This document shows positions 52,766 through 61,111 of a stretch of DNA of 64,000 bases, piece after piece. The position numbers and the translations under genes are program-made. Source of the stretch: Acidobacteriota bacterium (GTDB lineage Bacteria; Acidobacteriota; Terriglobia; Acidiferrales; UBA7541); assembly GCA_003225315.1 (NCBI GenBank), contig QHZD01000019.1:62001-126000 (forward strand), in the 5' to 3' direction. The notes under the pieces were generated by a model that was given only the letters and a program-made list of their open reading frames with translations, made no database searches and had not been told where the DNA came from. The number at the start of each line of letters is the position of its first letter. Position 1 is the stretch's first letter.

Positions 52766-53404
52766 CTAGGTTGTGCCTTGCGCAGGAACCTCGGCGGCGT
52801 TCAATGCTGATTTCAGATCGCTGCCGCAGTAAGGGCAGAACTTGTCGGATTCCGCGGTTTCGCGCTTGCACTGCGGACACGAAGGATGCAAGTTGCACTT
52901 GCAGTTGGGACAAAAGTTGAACCGCGCGCCCACGGTGTTTCCGCATTGCGGGCAAGGATACGGCAACGGCTCGCGCATCAAAAAATAAATCACGAAGCCG
53001 ATGAAGCCCCACGCGGGCAGAAGAATAAGCACCAGAATTGTCCACAAGGCAGCGCTCATTCCGCGGCGTGACGCATCGCGGTTGACGTACGCGATCATGA
53101 AAATCATCACCGCCATGCAAAGGCTGGCTGCGGTGACGATTCCTGCCAAAGCCAACGATGCCAGCGCCGGGTTATCCCGCAGTTCCGGCGGAAAAATCTG
53201 GTCCCCGCGCTGAGGCGCGCTCATGTTCACCAGAAAAGCGATTGCTTGCGCGGCGAGGAAGAGCACAATCACCAGAATAATCAGCCATCGGGGAATAATT
53301 CCAAATTCTTGCCAGAAGCGCAGGTTTTCTTTCCGCCGCCGAAGGCGAATCAGACGCTTTCTCTCGTTGAAGGAATCGGTCACGCGTTGTTGGTAGTCAG
53401 ACAT
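52766..53404 (-). CDS. Zinc-ribbon membrane protein
   Basis: A 212-residue protein: charged N-terminus, three membrane helices (WLIILVIVLFLAAQAIAFLV, LASLALAGIVTAASLCMAVM plus continuation, and LWTILVLILLPAWGFIGFVI), then C-terminal zinc ribbons with CPQCGNTVGARFNFCPNC, CPQC and FCPYCGS. This is the last gene of the sigma / anti-sigma cluster (25 nt after the anti-sigma gene), so it may be a membrane partner of that regulatory unit. The enzymatic role, if any, is unknown. Confidence 0.78.
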   Translation of the reverse strand: MSDYQQRVTDSFNERKRLIRLRRRKENLRFWQEFGIIPRWLIILVIVLFLAAQAIAFLVNMSAPQRGDQIFPPELRDNPALASLALAGIVTAASLCMAVMIFMIAYVNRDASRRGMSAALWTILVLILLPAWGFIGFVIYFLMREPLPYPCPQCGNTVGARFNFCPNCKCNLHPSCPQCKRETAESDKFCPYCGSDLKSALNAAEVPAQGTT

Positions 53405-53429
53405 TCTTTTCTCTCTCCACGTCTCCCAG

Positions 53430-53918
53430 TCAGCTTCCCTGATTGATCCAATCGGCCTGCTCGCCCCTGCGCGAACTTTCCATCAACAGCACCGCCACGG
53501 CAAACAGCGCCGGAATCGACCACCACAGACCAAATCCAACTTCCCAGACCAGCTTGGGAACTCCGGTGCGCTGGCCGAGCCATTGAAACAAGCTCCACAC
53601 GTACGGCGCGCTCGCAACGCCAAAAATCCACGACATGCCGCAAGCCAGCCACAGCGCGCGGCGCTTGGGTTCGCGCTCGCGCAATTCTTGTGCGCGCAGG
53701 CGTACGCGGAATTGCGTGCGGCTGGCAAGACCGGCCGGAAGGGAAATTGGCGCGGTCCGCAACAACCGCAAAGCGCGATCGGTCCGGCGCGCATGCTCGG
53801 CGCAGAAATCACATTCTTCGAGATGCGCGCGGAGCCAGTTGCGGTCGGTTTCCGGCATTCCTTCCACGCGCGCTTGCGCGATCAATTGCAGGGCGCGTTG
53901 GTGCGAATCTGCCTTCAT
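53430..53918 (-). CDS. Membrane anti-sigma factor with zinc-finger HxxxCxxC motif
   Basis: A 162-residue protein with the anti-sigma zinc-binding motif near the N-terminus (HLEECDFCAEHA, residues about 32-43), a helical linker and two membrane helices (LWLACGMSWIFGVASAPYVW and LWWSIPALFAVAVLLM). It should sequester the ECF sigma factor encoded 85 nt upstream until a membrane signal releases it. A perfect 22-bp palindrome lies in the spacer just before its start. Expression is probably coupled with the sigma gene. Confidence 0.82.
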   Translation of the reverse strand: MKADSHQRALQLIAQARVEGMPETDRNWLRAHLEECDFCAEHARRTDRALRLLRTAPISLPAGLASRTQFRVRLRAQELREREPKRRALWLACGMSWIFGVASAPYVWSLFQWLGQRTGVPKLVWEVGFGLWWSIPALFAVAVLLMESSRRGEQADWINQGS

Positions 53919-53937
53919 TTGCAGCTCTCCTCAAAAT

Positions 53938-53959
53938 GGGGCGCAGCATGCTGCGCCCC
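53938..53959. repeat. Perfect 22-bp GC-rich palindrome between sigma and anti-sigma genes
   Basis: The halves GGGGCGCAGCA and TGCTGCGCCCC form an uninterrupted palindrome, flanked on the minus strand by GTA and on the plus strand by TACA. It looks like a dispersed palindromic element of the GGGGCGC...GCGCCCC type. As RNA it would form an 8-10-bp hairpin ahead of the anti-sigma ribosome-binding site. Confidence 0.65.
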
Positions 53960-54003
53960 TACAAGGACATCCACATGATCGATGCTACCGTGCGTTTTAT
54001 GGT

Positions 54004-54567
54004 TCATGCGGCGCCTCCCTGGAGCGCTCCGCGAAGGGCTTCGAGGCCGCGATATAGCCGCGACTTCACGGTCGAGAGGGGAATGCTGAGCACGCCGGCC
54101 ATCTCGTCGATTTGCAATTCTTCCTGGAAGCGCAGGACCAACACTTCGCGATAAATGGCGGGAATTCTCTGCAGGGATGCTTGAACGCTTTCTTCGGTCT
54201 CTTGGCTAAGAACCTGGCGCAGCGGCGAAGGATCATTTTCGTCCGCGAGTTGGAGCGGATACTCCTGTTCGGGATCCATCAGCGTGTCCAGACTTTGCGC
54301 TTTCTTGGAGCGTTGCCAGTCGATCACCAGGTTTCGCGCAATCGCGAAGAGCCAGGCTTCAAATTTTGATTTGCCATTGTACTGATGGCCGCGCTCGAGA
54401 ACGCGAATCCAGGTCTCTTGGAAAAAATCTTCGGCGCGCTCCCTGTTTCCCGTGATGTAGACGAGGTAGCGGAACAGCCGGTATTGATACTGCTCGATCA
54501 GGCGGTCGAGAAGATCGGGGTCGCGACGCTGCAGGCCGCGCGCGATGGTCTTTGCTTCATCGCCCAT
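54004..54567 (-). CDS. ECF-type RNA polymerase sigma factor
   Basis: A 187-residue sigma-70-family ECF factor. Region 2: LLDRLIEQYQYRLFRYLVYITGNRERAEDFFQETWIRVLE, with core-binding and -10 recognition helices. Region 4: LQRIPAIYREVLVLRFQEELQIDEMAGVLSIPLSTVKSRLYRGLEALR, the -35 helix-turn-helix. The frame is open to 54660; the ATG at 54567 (MGDEAKTIARG) gives the usual ECF length, but neither start has a Shine-Dalgarno. The anti-sigma and zinc-ribbon membrane genes follow on the same strand. Confidence 0.9.
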   Translation of the reverse strand: MGDEAKTIARGLQRRDPDLLDRLIEQYQYRLFRYLVYITGNRERAEDFFQETWIRVLERGHQYNGKSKFEAWLFAIARNLVIDWQRSKKAQSLDTLMDPEQEYPLQLADENDPSPLRQVLSQETEESVQASLQRIPAIYREVLVLRFQEELQIDEMAGVLSIPLSTVKSRLYRGLEALRGALQGGAA

Positions 54568-55035
54568 CAGTGTCGAGAAGAATAGCGTTTGCCCCGGCAA
54601 GGCCGAGGTCGCGAAAAAGCTGGACGGCTGCGGCGTCAAGCATGAGGTCGTGGCGCTCATTCTAATGGGTATACGAGGAAGTATGAAAAAAGACTCAGCA
54701 GGTGACAGAGAGGCTAGATGCCCCCCCCACCCCCCCTATGATTTTGTATGAATATCAAAACAAAAGAGTTACAGAAAAAGCATTTCGTAAGTCGTTGATT
54801 CTAAAGGACGCGATTTTGGTTGTTTTGGGTTGGCAACGGGCCGAATTGCCGGTCTGAAAAGAAAAAGCGGGAGCAAGCTCCCGCACTCCAAATGCAGTTT
54901 TCTACGGAAGAAAGTGTACCACAAATTACTGGAAAGTCAAAAGAAAACCTTGGGAATGTCAAACCTCTTTTGAAATGTCCCCTAAGCCAGAGTCGAGAAA
55001 GTGTAACCTTGGGGGCTGGAAAGGCCAGGAGCACC
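54568..55035. other. AT-rich intergenic stretch with poly-C tract and hairpin
   Basis: No gene is supported between the sigma factor and the zinc-ribbon/DUF2007-like gene. At 54721-54736 there is a C8-A-C7 homopolymer tract; next to it the sequence turns AT-rich (about 54737-54800), probably the sigma gene's promoter region. A terminator-like hairpin lies at 54857-54884. Confidence 0.55.
54857..54884 (-). terminator. Minus-strand terminator-like hairpin
   Basis: GCGGGAGC / GCTCCCGC with a 2-nt loop (54867-54884), followed on the minus strand by TTTTTCTTTTC. No minus-strand gene is seen upstream of it, so it may instead be a dispersed palindromic repeat. Confidence 0.4.
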
Positions 55036-55806
55036 ATGTATTGTCCCCAGTGTAAAGCGGAGTATCGACAAGGGTTTACCCGCTGTTCGGACTGTGACGT
55101 GGATTTGGTGCATGAGCCTCCCGCATCTGCGAGCGGTCCAGTGGAGGCAAGTGGGCAAGATGAAAATCCGGAGGATCCTTTTTGTTCCTTTTGGCGCGGC
55201 GACGACCCACGCATTCATGCCGAACTTTGCGAACTGTTGAACGAGGAAGGGATACCTCACAGGACTGTCCGGCGGGAAGACCACCTTTTCAACCTGAATA
55301 CCAAGAGTGCCTTTGAGATTGGGATTCCGTTTTCGCAATTTGAGAAGGCGGAAGCTGCGATTAAAGCTGCGTATGGGACAGAAGAGGAGCAGCAGGAGGC
55401 CGCGCTCCTTCTGCCTTATGGAGAGGGGTACGCGCCGGGGGTTCGCAGCGTTTTTCCGTGGCGACCTTCGGTAAAGGGTTTTGTTCGAGCCGCAATTGAT
55501 GGGGAAGAGGAACCCGAGAATGAAATGACGCCGGCTTCTGAAGAACCCGATATAGACGAGCAAGCGGAAAACATCCCGAAGGGTTGGGATCCCACGAACT
55601 GGAATCCCGAAGAGGCCACGGTGCAAGTGTGGCTAGGGGAACAGTCTTATCCCGGAGAGATGATCGAGATGGCGCTGCGGGAAAACCAGATTCACGCACG
55701 CTTCGAAAAGAAAACTGGAAGAAACACCATTTGCGTTTTATCAGAGGATGAAACGCGCGCCCGAAGAATTGTGAAGGAAATCATGGAAGGAGCGCCGCCG
55801 GAGTAG
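55036..55806 (+). CDS. Zinc-ribbon protein with two DUF2007-like domains
   Basis: A 256-residue soluble protein. It begins with a zinc ribbon (MYCPQCKAEYRQGFTRCSDC, C3-x2-C6 and C17-x2-C20), then a first DUF2007-like unit (HAELCELLNEEGIPHRTV, EIGIPFSQFEKAEAAIKAA) and, after an acidic linker, a second (VQVWLGEQSYPGEMIEMAL, ENQIHARFEKK, VLSEDETRARRIVKEIME). DUF2007 is a small ferredoxin-like domain related to PII-type signalling folds. The ATG at 55036 has AGGAG 4 nt upstream. Gene order suggests co-transcription with the next gene (8 nt gap). Function unknown. Confidence 0.75.
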   Translation: MYCPQCKAEYRQGFTRCSDCDVDLVHEPPASASGPVEASGQDENPEDPFCSFWRGDDPRIHAELCELLNEEGIPHRTVRREDHLFNLNTKSAFEIGIPFSQFEKAEAAIKAAYGTEEEQQEAALLLPYGEGYAPGVRSVFPWRPSVKGFVRAAIDGEEEPENEMTPASEEPDIDEQAENIPKGWDPTNWNPEEATVQVWLGEQSYPGEMIEMALRENQIHARFEKKTGRNTICVLSEDETRARRIVKEIMEGAPPE

Positions 55807-55814
55807 ATCTTGCT

Positions 55815-56462
55815 ATGGCTCAATCGAAAGAGGCGGCGGTGGGGTTTCGCGTGCACTCGGGTTGGAGCGCGGTTGTTGCGGTGTCGCTTGAAAAGGGTGC
55901 GCCGGTTGTGCTGGCGCGGCAGCGTGTCCACCTGGTTGAAACTTTCACATATGAATTCCGGCAGCCGTATCACACGGCAGAAAAGATGCTGGCGGGACAG
56001 GCGCGTGAATTCATTTCGCGGATGATGGCCGAGGCGAGGCGATTGTCCTACCGCGCAATCCGCGAGCTTGAATCGAGAACGCAAGAACAGGGCGTGAAAC
56101 TCACGCGGTGCGGGCTGCTGCTTGCTTCCGGCAGAGCGCTTCCTGAGTTGGACAAGATTCTTGCTTCGCATGCACTGATACACACTGCAGATGGGGAGCT
56201 ATTCCGCGAGGGGATTCTCCACGCGATCGCCCGCTGTGGCCTGGAAGATTTCCGAGTCAAAGAAAAAGAACTCCTGGACCGCGCTGGGCGAACGCTGCGT
56301 ATCAAGCCAAATGCGCTAATGCGACGCGTTACCGACCTTGGGCGGTCGGTTGGCTCCCCGTGGTCGCAGGATGAAAAATTTGCGATGTTGGTCGCATGGC
56401 TGGCCCTGGCCGCTCCCTCGAATAATAATTCCAAGAAGCGCGAGAAGGCTGCGGCATCTTGA
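55815..56462 (+). CDS. Conserved protein of unknown function
   Basis: A 215-residue soluble protein. The N-terminal part (AAVGFRVHSGWSAVVAVSLE, PVVLARQRVHLVE) looks like the start of an RNase-H/actin-like alpha/beta fold, and a helical region follows (EKMLAGQAREFISRMMAEARR, LFREGILHAIARCGL). No catalytic motif is certain. It follows the DUF2007-like gene after 8 nt and precedes a hydroxyacyl-CoA dehydrogenase gene. I do not recognise the family. Confidence 0.65.
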   Translation: MAQSKEAAVGFRVHSGWSAVVAVSLEKGAPVVLARQRVHLVETFTYEFRQPYHTAEKMLAGQAREFISRMMAEARRLSYRAIRELESRTQEQGVKLTRCGLLLASGRALPELDKILASHALIHTADGELFREGILHAIARCGLEDFRVKEKELLDRAGRTLRIKPNALMRRVTDLGRSVGSPWSQDEKFAMLVAWLALAAPSNNNSKKREKAAAS

Positions 56463-56516
56463 CGTTCCTGCTTGTCCTGTGATTCTGTTGCCGCTGACGT
56501 TTTCTCTGGAGGTTTC

Positions 56517-57377
56517 TTGAACTTTGCTGATATGAAGACGGTGGCGGTGCTGGGTGCGGGGACGATGGGGAATGGCATCGCGCATGTGTTTGCACGGTCG
56601 GGATTCAAGGTGATTCTGCGAGACGTGGAGCAGAGATTTCTTGAGTGCGGGATGGAAACGATCGGGAAGAATCTCGACCGGGAAATCAAGAAGGGGAAGA
56701 TTGCGGAGGCGGAGAAGGGAACAGTGCTCGGGCGGTTGCGGCCGGTGACGGATATGGGCGCGATTGCAGTGGCGGATTTTGTGGTCGAAGCGGTGCCGGA
56801 AAAAATCGAGATCAAACGGACGGTGCTTGGCGAAGCGGACGGAATTTTGCGGCCGGAGGTGATTATTGCGAGCAATACATCGTCGATTTCCATGACGGCA
56901 CTGGCGGCGTTGACGAAACGGCCGGACCGGTTTGTGGGGATGCACTTCATGAATCCGGTGCCCGTAATGGCGCTGGTGGAAGTGATTCGCGCGCTGCAAA
57001 CGAGCGACGCCACGTTTGAAACGACGATGAAGCTGGCGGAGAAATTGGAGAAGAAGCCGGTGGCGGTGAATGATGCGCCGGGCTTTGTTTCGAACCGCGT
57101 GCTGATGCCGCTGATTAATGAAGCGGCTTACTGCGTTATGGAAGGTGTCGCCACGGCAGAAGCTGTAGACGCGGTGATGAAGCTGGGGATGAATCATCCC
57201 ATGGGGCCGCTGGAGCTTGCGGATTTTATTGGCCTGGATGTTTGCGTGGACATCATGCACGTATTGCAAGAAGGCTTGGGGGACCCGAAATATCGCGCGT
57301 GCCCGTTGCTGAAGAAATATGTGGCGGCAGGTTGGCTGGGGCGGAAATCGGGGCGCGGGTTTTACGGCTACTCTTAG
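56517..57377 (+). CDS. 3-hydroxyacyl-CoA (3-hydroxybutyryl-CoA type) dehydrogenase
   Basis: A 286-residue NAD(P)-dependent dehydrogenase oxidising (S)-3-hydroxyacyl-CoA. Rossmann motif [18 protein letters not shown], catalytic region [12 protein letters not shown] and [19 protein letters not shown] (with the His of the catalytic dyad), and a C-terminal helical domain ([46 protein letters not shown]). The size fits the single-function 3-hydroxybutyryl-CoA dehydrogenases. The start is taken as TTG at 56517, 4 nt after a GGAGG; the ATG at 56532 ([10 protein letters not shown]) is the alternative. It may pair with the thiolase at 47539. Confidence 0.93.
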   Translation: MNFADMKTVAVLGAGTMGNGIAHVFARSGFKVILRDVEQRFLECGMETIGKNLDREIKKGKIAEAEKGTVLGRLRPVTDMGAIAVADFVVEAVPEKIEIKRTVLGEADGILRPEVIIASNTSSISMTALAALTKRPDRFVGMHFMNPVPVMALVEVIRALQTSDATFETTMKLAEKLEKKPVAVNDAPGFVSNRVLMPLINEAAYCVMEGVATAEAVDAVMKLGMNHPMGPLELADFIGLDVCVDIMHVLQEGLGDPKYRACPLLKKYVAAGWLGRKSGRGFYGYS

Positions 57378-57421
57378 GATCAATAATTTTCGCCTTGAGC
57401 ATAGGAGACTTGGAGTTCATC

Positions 57422-57763
57422 TTGAGATTCATACCAGTGATTGTGATTCTTGGCTTGGTGGGAGCCTTTGTTATCTTTAAGGTTCTTACTCGGAATAAGC
57501 GGTATAAGCGTACAAGCACGGAAGTTGCGGATCTTCTAGAGGCTTTCTTGTTGCCAACTGGTGATCCTTGGGCCTTTGACACTCTTACCTCCTTTCCACT
57601 TGAGGATGAAGAACTCGAGAAGATTCGCATTCGGTGTGCGAACCTCGACTCTGAGTTCCCGCCGGAAATAAAAGGACACTTCTGCGGTGAAAAGGGACTT
57701 GAAGTGATTCGGGGCTATATTAGCCAGTTGCGAGCGGCGGCGAAGACAGGCGGGTCGAAATAG
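57422..57763 (+). CDS. Small membrane-anchored protein of unknown function
   Basis: A 113-residue protein with one N-terminal membrane helix (PVIVILGLVGAFVIFKVL) and a soluble tail (TSTEVADLLEAFLLPTGDPWAFDTLTSF, GYISQLRAAAKTG). The start TTG 57422 has GGAG 6 nt upstream; the open frame reaches 57242 but overlaps the dehydrogenase gene. The base composition is more AT-rich than its neighbours. No family recognised. Confidence 0.6.
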   Translation: MRFIPVIVILGLVGAFVIFKVLTRNKRYKRTSTEVADLLEAFLLPTGDPWAFDTLTSFPLEDEELEKIRIRCANLDSEFPPEIKGHFCGEKGLEVIRGYISQLRAAAKTGGSK

Positions 57764-57845
57764 GCGAACATAAGGCGAATAAATAATGTTTGCTTTTTGT
57801 TCGCCATAGTGATAGTTTGGCCTCGCTGTTTTCAACAGGTGCACC

Positions 57846-58049
57846 ATGCACGGTTTTTCAAGCAGTGTTCTAAGCTGTCTGGAACGTGAGAGACTCGAAG
57901 AGGATCTCTCCGAGGCGCGCATCCGGGGCCGGAACCTTTCCCGGCTGCGGCAACTGACCCAGCGGGAACGGATGGCACTGGATGAACGCGAGCAGACGGC
58001 TCAGGCGCAGCTGAGAGACCATGATGCGGAGCACGGTTGTCAACGGTGA
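57846..58049 (+). CDS. Small charged protein, uncertain
   Basis: A 67-residue frame starting MHGFSSSVLSCLERERLEED, rich in Arg, Glu and Leu with a helical, coiled-coil-like pattern. AGGTG lies 4-5 nt before the ATG. It could be a real small protein, but there is no homology support from sequence reading alone. Confidence 0.35.
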   Translation: MHGFSSSVLSCLERERLEEDLSEARIRGRNLSRLRQLTQRERMALDEREQTAQAQLRDHDAEHGCQR

Positions 58050-58086
58050 TGCGACATTAGGCAGTACGGGGTCGGCACCATTTGCG

Positions 58087-58132
58087 GTTGAGATCCTGAA
58101 GCCATCCTTGTCGGATGGCTTCAGGATGACAA
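58087..58132 (-). repeat. Dispersed hairpin repeat, TGTCATCCTGAAGC family, copy 2
   Basis: Read on the minus strand this begins TTGTCATCCTGAAGCC and ends GGATCTCAAC, the same flanks as the copy at 18314-18357. Here the palindrome is larger: a perfect 15-bp stem (58093-58107 with 58113-58127) and a 5-nt loop. It lies about 170 nt before recA. Confidence 0.7.
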
Positions 58133-58228
58133 GGCCGAGTGTGGTGCAACAATAAAAAAGGATGGCGCGAAGATGAATCGAGTGGTAAACTCCATACTTC
58201 GTTACGTCCCTGGACAAGGGCGATGCGC

Positions 58229-58244
58229 GTTCCCGGCGCGGAAC
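58229..58244. promoter_or_regulatory. Inverted repeat GTTCC-N6-GGAAC upstream of recA
   Basis: A 5-bp-arm inverted repeat 56 nt before the recA start. The GTTC/GAAC core recalls LexA-type operators of several phyla, but the exact acidobacterial consensus is not known to me, so this is only a candidate. Confidence 0.3.
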
Positions 58245-58299
58245 CCCGGCCATCGGCCCCGCAGGCCAAGTTTTCCAATTTCCTCCACCGAGGTGTGAA

Positions 58300-59424
58300 A
58301 TGGCAGACGACAGAGAAAGATTGCTGGCAGCGGCGATATCGCAAATTGAAAAGGACCATGGCAAGGGCGCAATCATGCGCCTGGGCAGCCGGGATATTCT
58401 GGTACCCGTTAGTGTGATCCCCAGCGGATGCCTCTCGATTGACGCGGCGCTGGGGGTCGGCGGCTTTCCACGCGGGCGCGTGATTGAGATTTACGGGCCG
58501 GAATCGGGCGGCAAGACCACGATGACACTGCACGTCATCGCCGAGGCGCAGAAACTCGGCGGGCAGGCGGCGTTCATTGACGCGGAGCATGCGCTCGATC
58601 CCGTCTATGCGCGGAAATTAGGCGTGGACGTGGACAACCTGCTGGTGTCGCAGCCGGATAACGGCGAGCAGGCGTTGGAAATCGCGGAAACGCTGATTCG
58701 TTCCGGCGGCGTGGACATCGTCGTGGTGGACTCGGTCGCGGCGCTGGTTCCCAAGGCTGAACTCGAAGGCGACATGGGCGATCCGCAGATGGGACTGCAA
58801 GCGCGCTTGATGTCGCAGGCGCTGCGGAAGCTGACCGGCATTGTTTCGAAGTCGCGGACTTGCTTGATTTTCATCAACCAGATCCGCGAAAAAATTGGCG
58901 TGATGTTCGGCAACCCAGAAACGACCACGGGCGGTCGCGCGCTGAAGTTCTACGCGTCGATGCGTGTGGATATCCGGCGCATTCAGGCGATCAAAGAAGG
59001 CGATAAGGTAGTTGGTTCGCGGACGCGCGCGAAGGTGGTGAAGAACAAGGTAGCAGCGCCGTTCCGCGAAGCCGAATTCGACATCGTCTACGGCGAAGGG
59101 ATTTCGCGCGAAGGCGACTTGATCGATCTGGGCGTGGATAAGGGTGTGCTGGAAAAGAGCGGCACGTGGATCAGCTTTGGCGGCGAGCGCATGGGCCAAG
59201 GCCGCGAAAACGCGCGCGTCTTCCTGAAGGAAAACAAGGACATTCGCGACAAGCTGGAAAATGTGCTGAGGAAAAAGCTCGAAATCCCGGTACCGGGCAA
59301 TTCAAACGCCGCTACAACTGGGGCGAATGGACACGCTGCTCCTGCGCAGCCAGAGAAGCCACCGATGAAGACCTCGACGGCGACTGCGGGTGCAGATGCG
59401 TCCAAAGCGCGCCCAACCCGCTAA
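58300..59424 (+). CDS. recA: Recombinase RecA
   Basis: RecA (374 residues) forms ATP-dependent filaments on single-stranded DNA, catalyses strand exchange and activates LexA cleavage. Visible motifs: Walker [10 protein letters not shown] (the common form has SGK), [11 protein letters not shown], Walker [16 protein letters not shown], loop L1/L2 with [14 protein letters not shown] and [30 protein letters not shown], and the C-terminal domain. The last ~35 residues are an Ala/Thr/Pro-rich tail. GAGG lies 6 nt before the ATG. The gene appears to be monocistronic. Confidence 0.97.
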   Translation: MADDRERLLAAAISQIEKDHGKGAIMRLGSRDILVPVSVIPSGCLSIDAALGVGGFPRGRVIEIYGPESGGKTTMTLHVIAEAQKLGGQAAFIDAEHALDPVYARKLGVDVDNLLVSQPDNGEQALEIAETLIRSGGVDIVVVDSVAALVPKAELEGDMGDPQMGLQARLMSQALRKLTGIVSKSRTCLIFINQIREKIGVMFGNPETTTGGRALKFYASMRVDIRRIQAIKEGDKVVGSRTRAKVVKNKVAAPFREAEFDIVYGEGISREGDLIDLGVDKGVLEKSGTWISFGGERMGQGRENARVFLKENKDIRDKLENVLRKKLEIPVPGNSNAATTGANGHAAPAQPEKPPMKTSTATAGADASKARPTR

Positions 59425-59448
59425 ACACAACCGTATGACGGTTCGAGC

Positions 59449-59487
59449 CGGCCCTTCTGCCAACAGGCGGATGGGCCGCGTCTTTCT
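59449..59487 (+). terminator. Possible recA terminator
   Basis: CGGCCC (59449-59454) pairs with GGGCCG (59473-59478), with an inner TGCC/GGCG-like pairing, followed by CGTCTTTCTC. The T-run is short, so termination is only likely. Confidence 0.35.
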
Positions 59488-59823
59488 CAAGCGACAGCCA
59501 CGGCTGGAATTCCACGCGCAGGCTGCCGCCTTGACCGGACTAAGGTTCAGGCTCCTGTCCTGATGGTCAGCTATTCAAAATAAAGCACATAGCTCGTACT
59601 AGCGCTAGAAGACTATTGTCGAGCCAGAGGCAAAACTCTAAAATATGTCTCATTCTGAGAGAAAGTGTTTCTCTCGGAGACTGAGACTTGTGGCCGCGCC
59701 GAAGCTAAGTCGCATCAAATCAATGGTGCTCTTGAGTGGCGGGCGGGATGCAATTGTCTCGGCAGCCTGTCCGACGGCAGTAGCGAGCCGGTAGCAGCGA
59801 CCAACACTTTTCGTGAATGTTTG

Positions 59824-59852
59824 TTGACCCTGCAGACTGCGTAAGGTAAAAC
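59824..59852 (+). promoter_or_regulatory. Promoter candidate of the transpeptidase gene
   Basis: TTGACC (59824-59829), an exact 17-bp spacer and TAAAAC (59847-59852). The start codon is 80 nt further on. Confidence 0.45.
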
Positions 59853-59932
59853 ACTGACCCCGGTGGCTTTTTAACGTGGGGCAGAACGGGGCGAGTTGAC
59901 CGGGTCGCGGTCATCCAGAAGAGGCGGGAACG

Positions 59933-61024
59933 GTGAAGCAGTTCGGAAAAGCAAGTATCGCGATATTAATGGCGGCAGTCACTGCCATGCCGCTGCCGGC
60001 AGCGTCCGGAGCTGCGCGTACGCCCGTGAGGCGCGCTCGCAAATCCGTCGCGCGGTATCGCGGAGTCCCTACGTTTGCGGATTCCACCAAGGCGGACGAT
60101 GGCGCATACGATGATCCAATCGTTCGCGAAGCCGCGGTTTCCGCGCTTGGCCGTTATAACGGTGCGGTTGTTGCGGTTGATCCGAACACCGGCCGCATCC
60201 TCACGGTCGTGAACCAAAAGATTGCTTTCGGAGACGGCTACATTCCTTGCTCTACGATTAAGCCGACCATCGCGCTGGCTGCCCTGGAAGAAAATGTCAT
60301 CACCCGTGACACGATGCTTAAGGTGGGACGCCGCAAGTACATGAATTTGACGGAAGCGATGGCGCACTCGAACAACGTGTTTTTCGAGCAGCTCGGATCG
60401 CGGATGGGATTTGAGACGGTTTCCAAGTATGGCCGCTTGCTCGGGCTGGGAGAACTCGCCGGTTACAACCTGCCTGATGAGCATCCGGGTTCTTTTCCGA
60501 CCACGCCACCTGCGTACGGCGGAGTCGCGCGAATGTCCAGCTTTGGCGAAGGGATTCAGGTTACCCCGCTGCAACTTGCCGCGCTCTCTGCCGCCTTTGC
60601 GAATGGCGGGACACTTTATTATTTGCAGTATCCACACAGCCCGGAAGAGGTTGAGAATTTCACCCCGCGAGTGAAGAGGGAATTGAACATTGGCCCGATA
60701 TTGCCAGAAATCCGCGAAGGCCTGCTCGCCGCGGTGCTTTATGGGACCGGCAAATCCAGTTTCGACCGGGGCGGAGACGAGATGCCGCTCGGCAAGACGG
60801 GCACTTGCGACGACCACACGAATCCTTCGAAAATCGGCTGGTTCCTTACGTACGCCGATGACGCGCACCCGAAAATCGCGCTCGCGGTTCTGTTGCGTGG
60901 AAACACGCGCCGAGTAAAGGGTCCTACGGCCGCCGTTGTGGCAGGGCGCATCTACCGCAGACTCCGCGAACAGAATTACTTTGCGGACTCCGCGCACGCC
61001 GTAGCCATCAATACCGGTAATTAA
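59933..61024 (+). CDS. Stand-alone penicillin-binding transpeptidase
   Basis: A 363-residue exported protein with only the transpeptidase domain of class B penicillin-binding proteins. The signal sequence (ASIAILMAAVTAMPLPAASG) is followed by a short basic stretch, the start of the domain (NGAVVAVDPNTGRILTVVNQ), the SxxK motif with catalytic Ser107 (CSTIK), the SxN motif (MAHSNNVFFEQL) and KTG (GKTGTCDD). The N-terminal pedestal domain of PBP2/FtsI is missing, so the enzyme is shorter than usual and may be a cell-wall crosslinking accessory or a beta-lactam-binding regulator. The start is GTG 59933 with GAGGCGGGAA upstream. Convergent with the CheY gene. Confidence 0.85.
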   Translation: MKQFGKASIAILMAAVTAMPLPAASGAARTPVRRARKSVARYRGVPTFADSTKADDGAYDDPIVREAAVSALGRYNGAVVAVDPNTGRILTVVNQKIAFGDGYIPCSTIKPTIALAALEENVITRDTMLKVGRRKYMNLTEAMAHSNNVFFEQLGSRMGFETVSKYGRLLGLGELAGYNLPDEHPGSFPTTPPAYGGVARMSSFGEGIQVTPLQLAALSAAFANGGTLYYLQYPHSPEEVENFTPRVKRELNIGPILPEIREGLLAAVLYGTGKSSFDRGGDEMPLGKTGTCDDHTNPSKIGWFLTYADDAHPKIALAVLLRGNTRRVKGPTAAVVAGRIYRRLREQNYFADSAHAVAINTGN

Positions 61025-61111
61025 CCCGGTATTTGGATCGCCTGCTCCTCAAACGCTGCAATCTCAAATTTATCATTCGTCCCATCAGAAAATTCATCCA
61101 ATGTGAAGGAT

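Larger units (their letters stand above)
59425..59932. other. Intergenic stretch between recA and the transpeptidase gene
   Basis: No ORF with coding character. It contains a terminator candidate near 59449, a nested inverted repeat at 59647-59687 (outer GTCTCA / TGAGAC, inner GAGAGAAA / TTTCTCTC with a 3-nt loop) and a promoter candidate for the next gene at 59824-59852. The nested hairpin is unexplained. Confidence 0.6.
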
